Origin: Acidobacteriota bacterium
GTDB lineage: Bacteria; Acidobacteriota; Terriglobia; Acidiferrales; UBA7541
DNA: 32,744 bases
Direction of reading: 5' to 3'
Assembly (NCBI GenBank): GCA_013287135.1
Contig: JABDEK010000044.1
Coordinates: forward strand, 1 to 32,744
A program made the translations under genes and the position numbers. Of the stretch, positions 1 through 7,704 are shown piece by piece; within the stretch, counting starts at the first letter, position 1; each line of letters begins with the position of its first letter. The notes under the pieces are model-generated. The model was not told the origin of the DNA, ran no database searches, and saw nothing but the letters and a program-made list of their open reading frames with translations.

Positions 1-58
1 CAATGCGGAATCCGCGTATCGGACGAGCAGATCGTTCAGGTGCGCTGGCGCGCGAGAA

Positions 59-433
59 GTTGTTCGCGCAATTCGGCCGGCGAATGGAACGAAGCGCGCT
101 TTGTTGGTCGCCGATATGCCTTACGGCAGCTTTCACGTCTCGATCGAGGAATCCATACGCAACGCCATGCGCCTGGTGAAAGAAGGCGGCGCCGAAGCGA
201 TGAAGATCGAAGGCGGCGAACGCCGTCTGGAATTAATCACGCGCCTAGTCGAAGCCGAAATTCCTGTGATGGGCCATGTCGGTCTAACGCCGCAATCGAT
301 CAACGCTCTGGGCGGTTTTCACGTCCAAGCCAATCTCTACCGACTTGATCTTTTTTTATCGCGAGCGCGCTGCCCAGGTCAAAGTATGACGCCGTCGCTT
401 CGTCCGACAATTTCGCTCAACGCAATTCCCTAA
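59..433 (+). pseudogene. panB: panB remnant (ketopantoate hydroxymethyltransferase), internally deleted
   Basis: PanB transfers a hydroxymethyl group from methylene-tetrahydrofolate to ketoisovalerate in pantothenate synthesis. The segment at about 83-330 encodes a clear PanB core, with motifs LLVADMPYGSF, GGAEAMKIEGG and GHVGLTPQSINALGGF. The family is usually about 260-280 residues. Here the frame leaves PanB similarity right after GGFHVQ, near 333, and reaches a stop at 431-433. The roughly 100 residues that should follow, including the conserved GIGAG region, are absent. The short stretch 355-432 has only vague resemblance, in shifted frames, to a PanB C-terminus. Upstream of about 60 no frame gives the expected N-terminus. 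panC follows directly, which is the classic panBC order. Either this is a decayed copy or the assembly is faulty at the window edge. Identity of the core is secure; the state of the gene is not. Confidence 0.75.
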
Positions 434-456
434 GATCCCCATCCCTCACCAATGCC

Positions 457-1330
457 ATGGAAATAATCCGCACCATATCGTGGATGAGCCAGGTAGCCCG
501 CGAAGCGCACGCGAAGGATCGCCTCGTCGGCCTCGTTCCAACCATGGGCGCCTTGCACCAAGGCCACTTCTCACTCATCCGCGCAGCGAAAGCGGAATGC
601 TCTCCCGTCGTAGTTTCGATTTTCGTAAACCCAAAACAGTTCGGTCCCTCCGAAGATTTCCGGAAATATCCACGCGCTTTCGAAGCGGACCGCGCTGCCC
701 TTGAAAATCTCGGAGTCGATTATCTGTTCGCGCCCACTCCTGCAGAAATGTATCCGCGAGGTTTTTCGCACCACCGTCACGGTGGAAGGCCTGAGCGAAA
801 AGTTGGAAGGCCGCTCGCGCCCCGGACATTTTCAGGGTGTCACAACGGTTGTGTTGAAACTTTTGGGGATCGTTCAGCCCAACCGTGCGTATTTTGGACG
901 CAAGGACGCCCAGCAAGCCCGCATCATTCGCCAAATGGCCGCGGACCTTAATCTCACCACGCAAATCGTCGTGCGTCCAATCCTTCGCGAGCCCGATGGG
1001 TTAGCCCTCTCGTCGCGAAATGTTTATTTGAACGCCGACGAGCGCCGCGCCGCCACCGCGTTGTACCGCTCGCTCGAAGCCGTGCGCCAGAAAATCGTCG
1101 CGGGTGAACGCAGCGCGGACCCTTTGCTGGCCGCATTGCGCCGCGTGATTGATTCGGAACCCGGTGTTGTTCTCGATTATGCGGAAATCGTGGACGCAGA
1201 AACTCTTGAGCCGGTCGTGAGTGTGCGTGGCGAGTGCCTAATATTGTTAGCCGCAAAGTTGGGGGAAACACGACTAATCGATAACGCGCTAATCGAGGAA
1301 AATAACGGAGCTTTCCGCCTGACTTTATAA
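457..1330 (+). pseudogene. panC: panC, pantothenate synthetase, interrupted by a one-base frameshift
   Basis: PanC condenses pantoate and beta-alanine with ATP to give pantothenate (cytoplasm). The first frame (457 to about 766) carries the nucleotidyl-transferase start VGLVPTMGALHQGH and FVNPKQFGPSEDF. The second frame (from about 767) carries TVEGLSEKLEGRSRPGHF, the FGRKDAQQ motif, EPDGLALSSRN, and runs to the stop at 1330. Joined, the protein would be about 290 residues, the normal PanC length, with no residue missing. The join falls in a run of five T at 762-766. Removing one T gives a continuous reading through MYPRGFRTTVTVEG, just as the family requires. A homopolymer error or a recent single-base insertion is therefore the simplest explanation. 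It follows the panB remnant by about 25 bases, so the two form a broken panBC operon as read here. Confidence 0.88.
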
Positions 1331-1346
1331 CCCGGGTCTGCCGAGC

Positions 1347-1808
1347 TTATCCCGCCTTGATCGCCGCGATCACTTCGGCCGCGTGGCCTTTCGGCGTCAC
1401 CTTATCCCAAATTTTCCGGATGATTCCGTCCGGACCGATCAAGAAGGTCATGCGCACGATTCCCAGGAATGATTTCCCCAGAAAGCTTTTCATCCGCCGC
1501 GCGCCGTACGGCTCGATCACTTTGAACTCGGTGTCCGCCAGCAGAGGAAAATTCAGCTTATGCTTCAGCTTGAATTTTGTCTGCGCTTCCACATCGTCCG
1601 CGCTGCATCCCAGAATAGACGTATCCAGCTTCTCAAATTCCTTCATTGCGTCACGAAACTCGGACGCTTCGTTAATTCAACCCGGGGTATTGGCCTTCGG
1701 ATAAAAGTAGAGGACCAAATTCCGCCCGCGAAAATCCTTGAGCGACACCGTCTTGCGGTTATCGGCTGTCACCGAAAAGTCCGGGGCCTTATCACCTTCT
1801 TTAAGCAT
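1347..1808 (-). CDS. bcp: Bcp/PrxQ-type peroxiredoxin with in-frame TGA (predicted selenocysteine 44)
   Basis: Peroxiredoxins of the Bcp/PrxQ group reduce hydrogen and alkyl peroxides in the cytoplasm, using a peroxidatic Cys in a TPGC motif. Read from ATG at 1808 the protein begins MLKEGDKAPDFSV, continues LVLYFYPKANTPG, meets TGA at 1679-1677, then continues in the same frame INEASEFRDAMKEFEKL to FLIGPDGIIRKIWDKVTP and a stop at 1347. Full length is 153 residues, normal for the family. The TGA is codon 44, exactly the peroxidatic position (E. coli Bcp Cys45). The usual resolving Cys five residues on is Ser49; the only other Cys is Cys68. An AAGGA ribosome site lies 9 bases upstream of the ATG. 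The gene follows gatB by 27 bases on the same strand. selB in this window makes selenocysteine the preferred reading. A standard caller would report only the 99-codon 3' part from Met55. The alternative is a nonsense mutation. Confidence 0.85.
1648..1667 (-). promoter_or_regulatory. Candidate bacterial SECIS hairpin downstream of the bcp TGA
   Basis: Counting from the base after the TGA, nucleotides 10-29 fold into GCGUC CGA / GUU / UCG U GACGC. This is an eight-base-pair stem with one bulged U on the 3' side and a three-base apical loop starting with G at nucleotide 18. Known bacterial SECIS elements are short coding-region hairpins just after the UGA, with a G among the first loop bases, recognised by the C-terminal domain of SelB. 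Shape and spacing fit; the bulge is on the opposite side from that of E. coli fdhF. The fold was made by eye, not by an energy calculation. Confidence 0.55.
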
Positions 1809-1835
1809 TTCGTTCGATCCTTCGATTCGCCTGGG

Positions 1836-3326
1836 CTACGATTCTGCCAGCACGCGTTTCAAAACGTCGTTCACCACTTGCGGATTCGCCTGCCCGCGCG
1901 TTTCCTTCATCACTTGGCCCACGAAAAACTTGAACACGCCTTCATTCCCCGCGCGATACTTCGCCGCGTTCTCCGCATTCTTGGCCACCACCGCCCGTGC
2001 GATCTTCTCAATCGCGCCGGCATCGCTGATCTGCGACATCCCCTCGGCGGAAATAATATCAGCCGCGCGCTTCCCGCTATCGAACATCGTTGCAAACACT
2101 TTCTTTCCGGTGGCTGCGGTAATTTCAGCGCTCTCAATTTTTGCGAGTAATTCCGCCAGTGCGACCGGCGGCACCGGACAATCTTGAATCTCTTTCCCAG
2201 CTTCATTCAGCCGGCGCAATAATTCAGTCGAAATCCAATTCGCTGCCGCTTTAGCCGGCGCCCCCGCGCGTACAGCCGCCTCGAAATAGTCCGCCAGCGC
2301 CCGCGTCGCGGTCAAAACCTCGGCGTCGTACGGTGTAATCCCATACTCCCGCAAAAAGCGCGCGCGTTTTACGTCCGGAAGCTCCGGCATCTCCGCCCGA
2401 ACTTCTTCCACTAATCTTTCAGGAGCCAAAAGAGGCAGCAGGTCCGGATCTGGAAAGTAGCGATAGTCGTGCGCGAATTCCTTCGAGCGCATCTGCTCCG
2501 TGCGTCCCGCCGCCACATTCCACAAACGCGTCTCTTGCACGATTTGCCCGCCTGACTCCAGCACACCTATTTGCCGCACGATTTCATATTCCAAAGCGTG
2601 CTGCAGATAACGAAATGAATTCAGGTTCTTCGCCTCCACTTTAGTCCCGAATTTCGGAGCGCCTCGCAACCGCACGCTCACATTCGCGTCGCAGCGCAGC
2701 GAACCTTCTTCCATGTTGCAATCGCTCACTTCCGTGTACTCCAGCACCTGTTTCAGCGTCGTCAAATATGAATACGCTTGGGCGGGCGTCCGTATATCAG
2801 GCTCCGATACAATTTCTATCAGCGGCACGCCGCAGCGGTTGTAATCGATGTAGCTCCAGCGGTCGGAATCCGCGAATCCCTCATGCAAATTCTTGGCCGC
2901 GTCTTCTTCCATGTGTACGCGCGTGATTCCCACTCGCTTCACCGCGCCCTCGAGCTCAAATTCCAAAGAGCCTTTTGTAGCTAGCGGCAATTCGTACATC
3001 GAGATCTGGTAGCCCTTCGGCAAGTCCGGATAAAAATAATTCTTGCGCGCAAATACCGAGCGCTGGTGAATCTCGCAATGCAGTGCGAGCGATGCTCGAA
3101 TCGCCAAATCAAGCGCTTTTCGGTTCAACACCGGCAGCGCGCCAGGCAAACCAAGACACACCGGACAAGTATTGGAATTTGGAGCGTCGCCGAAGCGCGT
3201 CGAGCAGCCGCAAAACGCTTTCGTCAGCGTTTTGAGCTGCGCATGCACTTCCAGCCCAATCACCGCTTCATAACGTTCTTTGATTTCCGGCGCGACACGC
3301 GGCCGTTCTTCTGTTGTCCGGCTCAT
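1836..3326 (-). CDS. gatB: Aspartyl/glutamyl-tRNA(Asn/Gln) amidotransferase subunit B
   Basis: GatB is the kinase/tRNA-binding subunit of GatCAB, which converts Glu-tRNA(Gln) or Asp-tRNA(Asn) to the amidated forms in bacteria lacking the direct synthetases. The 496-residue length is slightly above the usual 470-490. The N-terminal catalytic cradle is intact: YEAVIGLEVHAQL near residue 20, zinc-type cysteines in CGCSTRFG and NTCPVCLGLPG, then KNYFYPDLPKGYQIS and RCDANVSVR. The C-terminal GatB/YqeY domain ends QVVNDVLKRVL. The ATG at 3326 has no clear Shine-Dalgarno sequence, but a perfect TATAAT box lies 12 bases upstream, so the mRNA may be nearly leaderless. bcp lies 27 bases downstream and is probably co-transcribed. 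gatA and gatC are not in the window. Confidence 0.97.
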   Translation of the reverse strand: MSRTTEERPRVAPEIKERYEAVIGLEVHAQLKTLTKAFCGCSTRFGDAPNSNTCPVCLGLPGALPVLNRKALDLAIRASLALHCEIHQRSVFARKNYFYPDLPKGYQISMYELPLATKGSLEFELEGAVKRVGITRVHMEEDAAKNLHEGFADSDRWSYIDYNRCGVPLIEIVSEPDIRTPAQAYSYLTTLKQVLEYTEVSDCNMEEGSLRCDANVSVRLRGAPKFGTKVEAKNLNSFRYLQHALEYEIVRQIGVLESGGQIVQETRLWNVAAGRTEQMRSKEFAHDYRYFPDPDLLPLLAPERLVEEVRAEMPELPDVKRARFLREYGITPYDAEVLTATRALADYFEAAVRAGAPAKAAANWISTELLRRLNEAGKEIQDCPVPPVALAELLAKIESAEITAATGKKVFATMFDSGKRAADIISAEGMSQISDAGAIEKIARAVVAKNAENAAKYRAGNEGVFKFFVGQVMKETRGQANPQVVNDVLKRVLAES

Positions 3327-3338
3327 TGGTAGCGCAGA

Positions 3339-3344
3339 ATTATA
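3339..3344 (-). promoter_or_regulatory. Candidate -10 box for gatB-bcp
   Basis: A perfect TATAAT on the minus strand ends 12 bases before the gatB ATG. Transcription would start about six bases before the start codon, giving a nearly leaderless message, which agrees with the absence of a ribosome site. I see no convincing -35 box at 16-18 bases spacing. Confidence 0.35.
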
Positions 3345-3437
3345 ACACTCGCGCCCAACCTATTGCCGGTCACTCTAGACATTGCCAGTCCTTAAAACAG
3401 GAGTGATATCGTAGCTCTGCTCGAACCGAGAAACTGT

Positions 3438-4157
3438 ATGCGCATGGCGGTCGTATCCGACATCCACGGCAACCGAACCGCGTTTGAGGCGGTTCTAGCA
3501 GATCTGCGCCTAACCTCTCCGGACTTAATTCTTCATGGCGGCGATTTAGTTGCGTCGGGAGCGAGTCCCGCGGAGATTGTAGATCGCATTCGCGATCTCG
3601 GATGGCCAGGCGTCGTCGGCAATACGGATGAGATGCTCTGGGCGCCACAATCACTGACGGATTTGGCGAATCAATCTCCGAAGCTGCAACCCCTTCTCGC
3701 CACCTTCCAGGAAATGGCGACTGCGACCCGCGAAGCACTGGGAGAAGAGCGGCTCACTTGGCTGCGCGGCCTTCCGCGCATTCAGGTCCATGGATCGATG
3801 GCGCTCGTGCATGCCAGTCCCGAAAATTTGTGGCGCGCACCTCTGCACTCAGCGAGCGATGCCGAGCTGGGGTCGGTTTACGCACCGCTTGGCCAGCCGG
3901 TCGCTGTCTATGCCCATATCCATCGCTCCTACATTCGGAGCGTCTCGGGAATGACTGTCGCCAACACAGGCAGCGTCAGCCTTTCTTACGACGGCGATCG
4001 TCGCGCCGCATATTTATTGCTGGATGAAGATAGGCCGACAATCCGGCGCGTGGAATATGACGTGGATAAAGAGCTTGAAGCTCTTTCCAGTTGCGGTCTC
4101 CCACACTCCGATTGGGTTGCGAAAATCCTGGATAACGGCTGCTTCCAAATGCCGTAA
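3438..4157 (+). CDS. Metallophosphoesterase of the YfcE/DR1281-like calcineurin superfamily
   Basis: A 239-residue cytoplasmic protein with the ordered metal-binding signatures of the calcineurin-like phosphoesterases: SDIHGN (residues 7-12), GGDLV near 35, GNTDE near 60, a histidine in VHASPE near 123, and YAHIHRSYIR plus ANTGSVSLSYDG towards the end, in place of the usual GHTHxP. The family hydrolyses phosphomono- or diesters with two metal ions; the substrate cannot be told from sequence. The ATG at 3438 is followed by a second in-frame ATG two codons later, and no strong ribosome site separates them. It is divergent from gatB across about 110 bases and convergent with the receptor gene, so it appears to be a single-gene unit. 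Confidence 0.85.
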   Translation: MRMAVVSDIHGNRTAFEAVLADLRLTSPDLILHGGDLVASGASPAEIVDRIRDLGWPGVVGNTDEMLWAPQSLTDLANQSPKLQPLLATFQEMATATREALGEERLTWLRGLPRIQVHGSMALVHASPENLWRAPLHSASDAELGSVYAPLGQPVAVYAHIHRSYIRSVSGMTVANTGSVSLSYDGDRRAAYLLLDEDRPTIRRVEYDVDKELEALSSCGLPHSDWVAKILDNGCFQMP

Positions 4158-4247
4158 TGAGCGCACGCGAGTCCTCATCCTTCAACGTCAAAATCGCGGC
4201 GTCGAACTGAACGCATGAAGTTTCGAGCCTCGCCGTTCGCGAACGCC

Positions 4248-6407
4248 CTAGTCTCTACCCCAAACGTAATGTATTCCGACGCGGTAACCCCGGCCCAGTG
4301 CAGGATATCCGACCGCGTCCTGATACTTCCGGTCGAACAGGTTTTGCACTTGCGCGATTGCCGAAAGCCCTTTAGCTACGGGAACGGTCGTCGCTGCGTC
4401 CCAGCGCACATAGCTCGGATCGCTCGTAATACAAGGGCCTGTGCACATGTTTCCAACACGTACGCTATCGAAATCACTATCCGTCCGACGCCCCACGTAA
4501 TACCCGGCTAGGTTGATGTTGGCCCAATGAAAATGCGCATTGGCAATCAAGCTGGCCGAGTTCAGCGGCCGCTTGAAAAGACGACTGCCCTGTGCCAGCG
4601 CCGGATCCATCAGCGGATTGGTAGTCTTCAACACCTTCGAGTCGTCGTAGGTGTAGTTTCCTACGATGTTCAACCAATGCAACGGCTTCGCCTCAATTGT
4701 CGAATTGATGCCGTTCGCGCGCGCCAAGTCGGTGTTGAAGAAGCTTCCCCCGAACGCCGGGCAGTTTCCGCCATTCGTCAGCGTGGCAAAGCTAACAATG
4801 TCCTGAAATCGGTTGAAAAATGCCGTAGCCGAAAAACGAATTCGGTCCGAAGCCAACACCTGATCGAATCCCACATCCACCGTCCGGCTGCGCTCCGGAT
4901 CGAGCTGCGGGCTGCAATCCGGCGGAAGCAATTCCGGCTCTTTAATCCCCAGCCCGTACGACGCGCGCAACCGCGTCGAGCCCCAGAAGCCGGAACCATA
5001 ACGCAACGCGTATGCCGCGCCTATTCTCGGAACCGCGCGCACACCGTAAAATCCATTGCCATCCGCACGCACGCCCGCAATTACCGTTAGCCGGTGTACC
5101 AGTTGGTAGTGCACCTCCACATAACCCGCTTGATTGTGCCGCGCAGTCGCTCCGCCATTTTCCACTTCGAAGAAATATCCAATAGACACGCCACCATTAG
5201 GGAAAAGATAGCTCGATTGCTCGTTTAGTCCCGCACGATTGAAGTCCGAAGGGAAGGAACCGAAGGGCCCCACATCCAGCGAATAGTCGCGGGATTCAAA
5301 TCCAATGATCTGGTGCTGCCAGTCGCCAGTCTGGAAATTCCAGGTTAACCCCGAGGCGAAATCGTGCAGGACAGTGTGTTGTCCCGGCACGAGAAACAAT
5401 GGACCGAGCGCCGTCTGTCCCGGCTGTCCCGCATCGCTCGAGCTATTTCGCAACGTCAGCCGCAGCGTATCTGTGTCGGAAAATTTCCAGCCAAAATTTC
5501 CCCACAGCGTTGTATCGCGGAAATAATCGTCCGGGCCCTGCCCGTCGCTGTCAAAATAAGCCGCGCCCATCGAATAATCGGAAGCTCCCAGCATCCCGCT
5601 TAACTGGCCCGAAGTGTGTTGAGTATTAAACGTACCGCCGTCGGCATTCAATTCCAGCACCGGCTGGCTGGTATTGCCGCGGTGCGTGAAAATCTGCATC
5701 ACGCCGGTCATGGCGTCCGAGCCATAAAGCACACTCGAAGCGCCGTGCACCACTTCGATCTTGTCAATTCCGTCCAGCGAGAAATTAGAAAAATCCACCA
5801 GCCCGCCTGGTGGATTCGCCGGCACTCCGTCGATCAGCAGCTTGGTGTAATTCGAATTCCCACCGTCCAGGAAAAACGTCGTTGAACCGCCCAGGGGGCC
5901 TAGTTGCGAAAAGCTCACTCCCGGTATTCCCTGCGTCAGCGGCGTCAGCCAAATCTCACCGCGCTGATCGATTTCCTCCCGCGTCACGATGTTTACCAGC
6001 GCGGCCGTATTCTCAATCGTCGCAGGTTCAGCGGACGCGCTCACTACCACGTCAGCCGACATCGGCTCAAGCTGCAAGCGCAGGTTCCATGTGCGAGCGT
6101 CACCGGCAGCGAGCATGAATTCCTGCTCTTCTTTTTTAAACGCGTGGTGCTCCACGGTCACGCGGTACCGTCCAGGATTGAGTGCCAGCGAAAACCTTCC
6201 GTCTGGCCCGCTTTCCGCGTGAACACTCGCCCCCGTGGCACTGATCGGCTGTACTGTTACCAACCCCCCCACGATTGCTGCCTCAGTTTGGTCTGTTAAC
6301 GTTCCGGTGATTGTGGCGGTTTGCTGTGCTGGTGTTACGGTGGGGAGAAAAAACAAAATTCCAAAACAACTTGCTGAAGCAAGAACTAAGAAGCGGAGCA
6401 GTCTCAT
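4248..6407 (-). CDS. btuB: TonB-dependent outer-membrane receptor, probable cobalamin transporter (BtuB-like)
   Basis: A 719-residue outer-membrane receptor that should import cobalamin using TonB energy. The ATG at 6407 was chosen because GAGGAGG lies five bases before it and a signal peptide follows (MRLLRF, hydrophobic stretch, TPAQQ); the open frame extends upstream to 6677 but only across the riboswitch. Residues about 32-120 are a carboxypeptidase-regulatory-like beta domain, common in acidobacterial receptors. The plug follows (VVVSASAEP, LIDGVPANPPGG, IEVVHGASSVLYGSDAMTGVMQIFTHRG), with the same layout as the BtuB plug. The rest is a long beta-barrel ending RVGIHYVWGRD. It lies downstream of btuFCD and behind its own cobalamin riboswitch, which is what assigns B12 rather than a siderophore as substrate. 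Confidence 0.88.
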   Translation of the reverse strand: MRLLRFLVLASASCFGILFFLPTVTPAQQTATITGTLTDQTEAAIVGGLVTVQPISATGASVHAESGPDGRFSLALNPGRYRVTVEHHAFKKEEQEFMLAAGDARTWNLRLQLEPMSADVVVSASAEPATIENTAALVNIVTREEIDQRGEIWLTPLTQGIPGVSFSQLGPLGGSTTFFLDGGNSNYTKLLIDGVPANPPGGLVDFSNFSLDGIDKIEVVHGASSVLYGSDAMTGVMQIFTHRGNTSQPVLELNADGGTFNTQHTSGQLSGMLGASDYSMGAAYFDSDGQGPDDYFRDTTLWGNFGWKFSDTDTLRLTLRNSSSDAGQPGQTALGPLFLVPGQHTVLHDFASGLTWNFQTGDWQHQIIGFESRDYSLDVGPFGSFPSDFNRAGLNEQSSYLFPNGGVSIGYFFEVENGGATARHNQAGYVEVHYQLVHRLTVIAGVRADGNGFYGVRAVPRIGAAYALRYGSGFWGSTRLRASYGLGIKEPELLPPDCSPQLDPERSRTVDVGFDQVLASDRIRFSATAFFNRFQDIVSFATLTNGGNCPAFGGSFFNTDLARANGINSTIEAKPLHWLNIVGNYTYDDSKVLKTTNPLMDPALAQGSRLFKRPLNSASLIANAHFHWANINLAGYYVGRRTDSDFDSVRVGNMCTGPCITSDPSYVRWDAATTVPVAKGLSAIAQVQNLFDRKYQDAVGYPALGRGYRVGIHYVWGRD

Positions 6408-6544
6408 TTTTCCTCCTCTCCCTCTCGCGCGGGAGTTGAAGGTTGTCCTGGCATCTATGCTTTGCGCCGTTTTCTTGCGATCCGTCACCGATTCAAACGG
6501 TCCGCAAACCCAGCGCATGGCATATTTACCAAGATTGAGATTCC

Positions 6545-6827
6545 GCTCGGTTTCCTGGCTTGGCGGCTTGCCTGGCGCTACCGATTTCGCTCGGTAACGC
6601 CAAAACATCAGCGCGGCCTTCCCATCGCAAGTCTTAAATCGCAATTGCTTGCAACTCAAAACGAGCGACAGTGGCACGCGCCGAGAATCTCCGCCTTACA
6701 GTCGCGCGGCGGCGACGGCTTTTCACCGTCTTCCCGTGCGCGGAGTCTCGGGTCATTGTGAACAGCGCGCCGCATCCTCTGCAGCACGCCGCTTGCGAAG
6801 GCAGATTTCTGCCACCGCAACCTAACC
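6545..6827 (-). promoter_or_regulatory. Cobalamin riboswitch (long form) upstream of btuB
   Basis: On the minus strand this 280-base leader holds the conserved parts of a class-I cobalamin riboswitch in order: GGUGGC-like 5' element near 6817; GGGAA (6735-6731) followed by GGUGAAAAGCC; the CGCGACUGUAA core (ACUGUAA at 6702-6696); the peripheral GCCACUG (6674-6669 region) and GGGAAGGCC pair; a strong hairpin; and the B12 box AAGCCAGGAAACCGAGC (6561-6545). It begins about 20 bases after the btuD stop and ends about 140 bases before the btuB ATG. I see no terminator between it and the gene, so control is probably translational. Confidence 0.85.
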
Positions 6828-6846
6828 AAACAAAACTTGTGAGCCC

Positions 6847-7704
6847 TCAGCGCGTAGCCCTCAGAATCACGCGCGGACGCCCGCTGTATCCGCTTTCCAC
6901 TTCCAGCGGCGCCTCAAAAACTTCTTCCAGCAATTCGCGTTCGTAAACCTCTGCCGGCGTCCCAATCCTCGGACATTTGCCCTTGTGCAGCAGCACGATG
7001 CGATCTGAAAATTCTGCGGCAAGATTCAGTTCGTGCGTCACCACAATCACCGTGTACCGGTTTTCGTCCGCCAACCGACGCAGCCGGCGCAGCAATTCCA
7101 CTTTCCCGCCAATATCGAGATGTTGCGTGGGCTCATCCAGCAGCAGTAGCGACGGCTGCTGCGCCAGCGCGCGCGCTAATATCACCCGTTGCTTCTCGCC
7201 GCCGGAAAGTTGGTCCATCCAACGATCGCGCAACGCATCGGCGCCCACCTGTGCCAGCGCATTCCCCGCCAGCAAGCAATCCTCATCGGACTCAAACCGC
7301 AGTCTTTTCCCGTACGGGTAGCGCCCCTGCAAAACGTACTCCCACACGCGCAGCGGAAATAAAAGCTCGCTCTCCTGCGCCACTAGCGCAATTTTCTGCG
7401 CTCGCACTTTCAGATCAAGCTCGCTCACTTCCGTGCCATCCACTTCAATTCGGCCCGATAGCGGCTTCAACAATCCCGCGAGCAACTTGAGCATCGTGGA
7501 TTTCCCGCTCGCGTTTGGCCCCAATATGGCCAGCAGTTCGCGTTGCTGCGCCTCAAAACTCGCCGGCCCCAATGTAAACTTCGGCGCTGAACGATCTGTC
7601 GCTGCATACGCGTAGCTGGCTTGTTCAACTTTCAGCCGCAGGTTGGCGTTCCCGCCCGGACGCGCCGTCTGCGGCAACGCCACCGCTCCGCCTCCCGCGC
7701 TCAT
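6847..7704 (-). CDS. btuD: Cobalamin ABC transporter ATP-binding protein
   Basis: A 285-residue ATPase that drives the BtuCD-type importer at the inner membrane. Walker A GPNASGKST (about residues 63-71), signature LSGGEKQR (about 166), Walker B LLLLDEPTQHLD and the switch histidine in VTHELN are all intact. About 20 extra residues (MSAGGGAVALPQ...) precede the ABC core, and the C-terminal tail from about 255 is specific to this protein. Its start overlaps the btuC stop by four bases (ATGA), showing translational coupling. By motif alone it could serve iron-siderophore uptake (FecE/FhuC group); the two cobalamin riboswitches flanking the unit favour B12. Confidence 0.92.
   Translation of the reverse strand: MSAGGGAVALPQTARPGGNANLRLKVEQASYAYAATDRSAPKFTLGPASFEAQQRELLAILGPNASGKSTMLKLLAGLLKPLSGRIEVDGTEVSELDLKVRAQKIALVAQESELLFPLRVWEYVLQGRYPYGKRLRFESDEDCLLAGNALAQVGADALRDRWMDQLSGGEKQRVILARALAQQPSLLLLDEPTQHLDIGGKVELLRRLRRLADENRYTVIVVTHELNLAAEFSDRIVLLHKGKCPRIGTPAEVYERELLEEVFEAPLEVESGYSGRPRVILRATR

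Noticed and set aside
701-800. Programmed frameshift in panC
   Set aside because: No slippery heptamer with a stimulatory structure was seen, and PanC is not known to use frameshifting. A T-run error or mutation is simpler.
1347-1646. A separate 99-residue protein starting MKEFEKLDTS
   Set aside because: It is the C-terminal two thirds of a peroxiredoxin without active site. The same frame continues upstream through one TGA to a proper start with a ribosome site.
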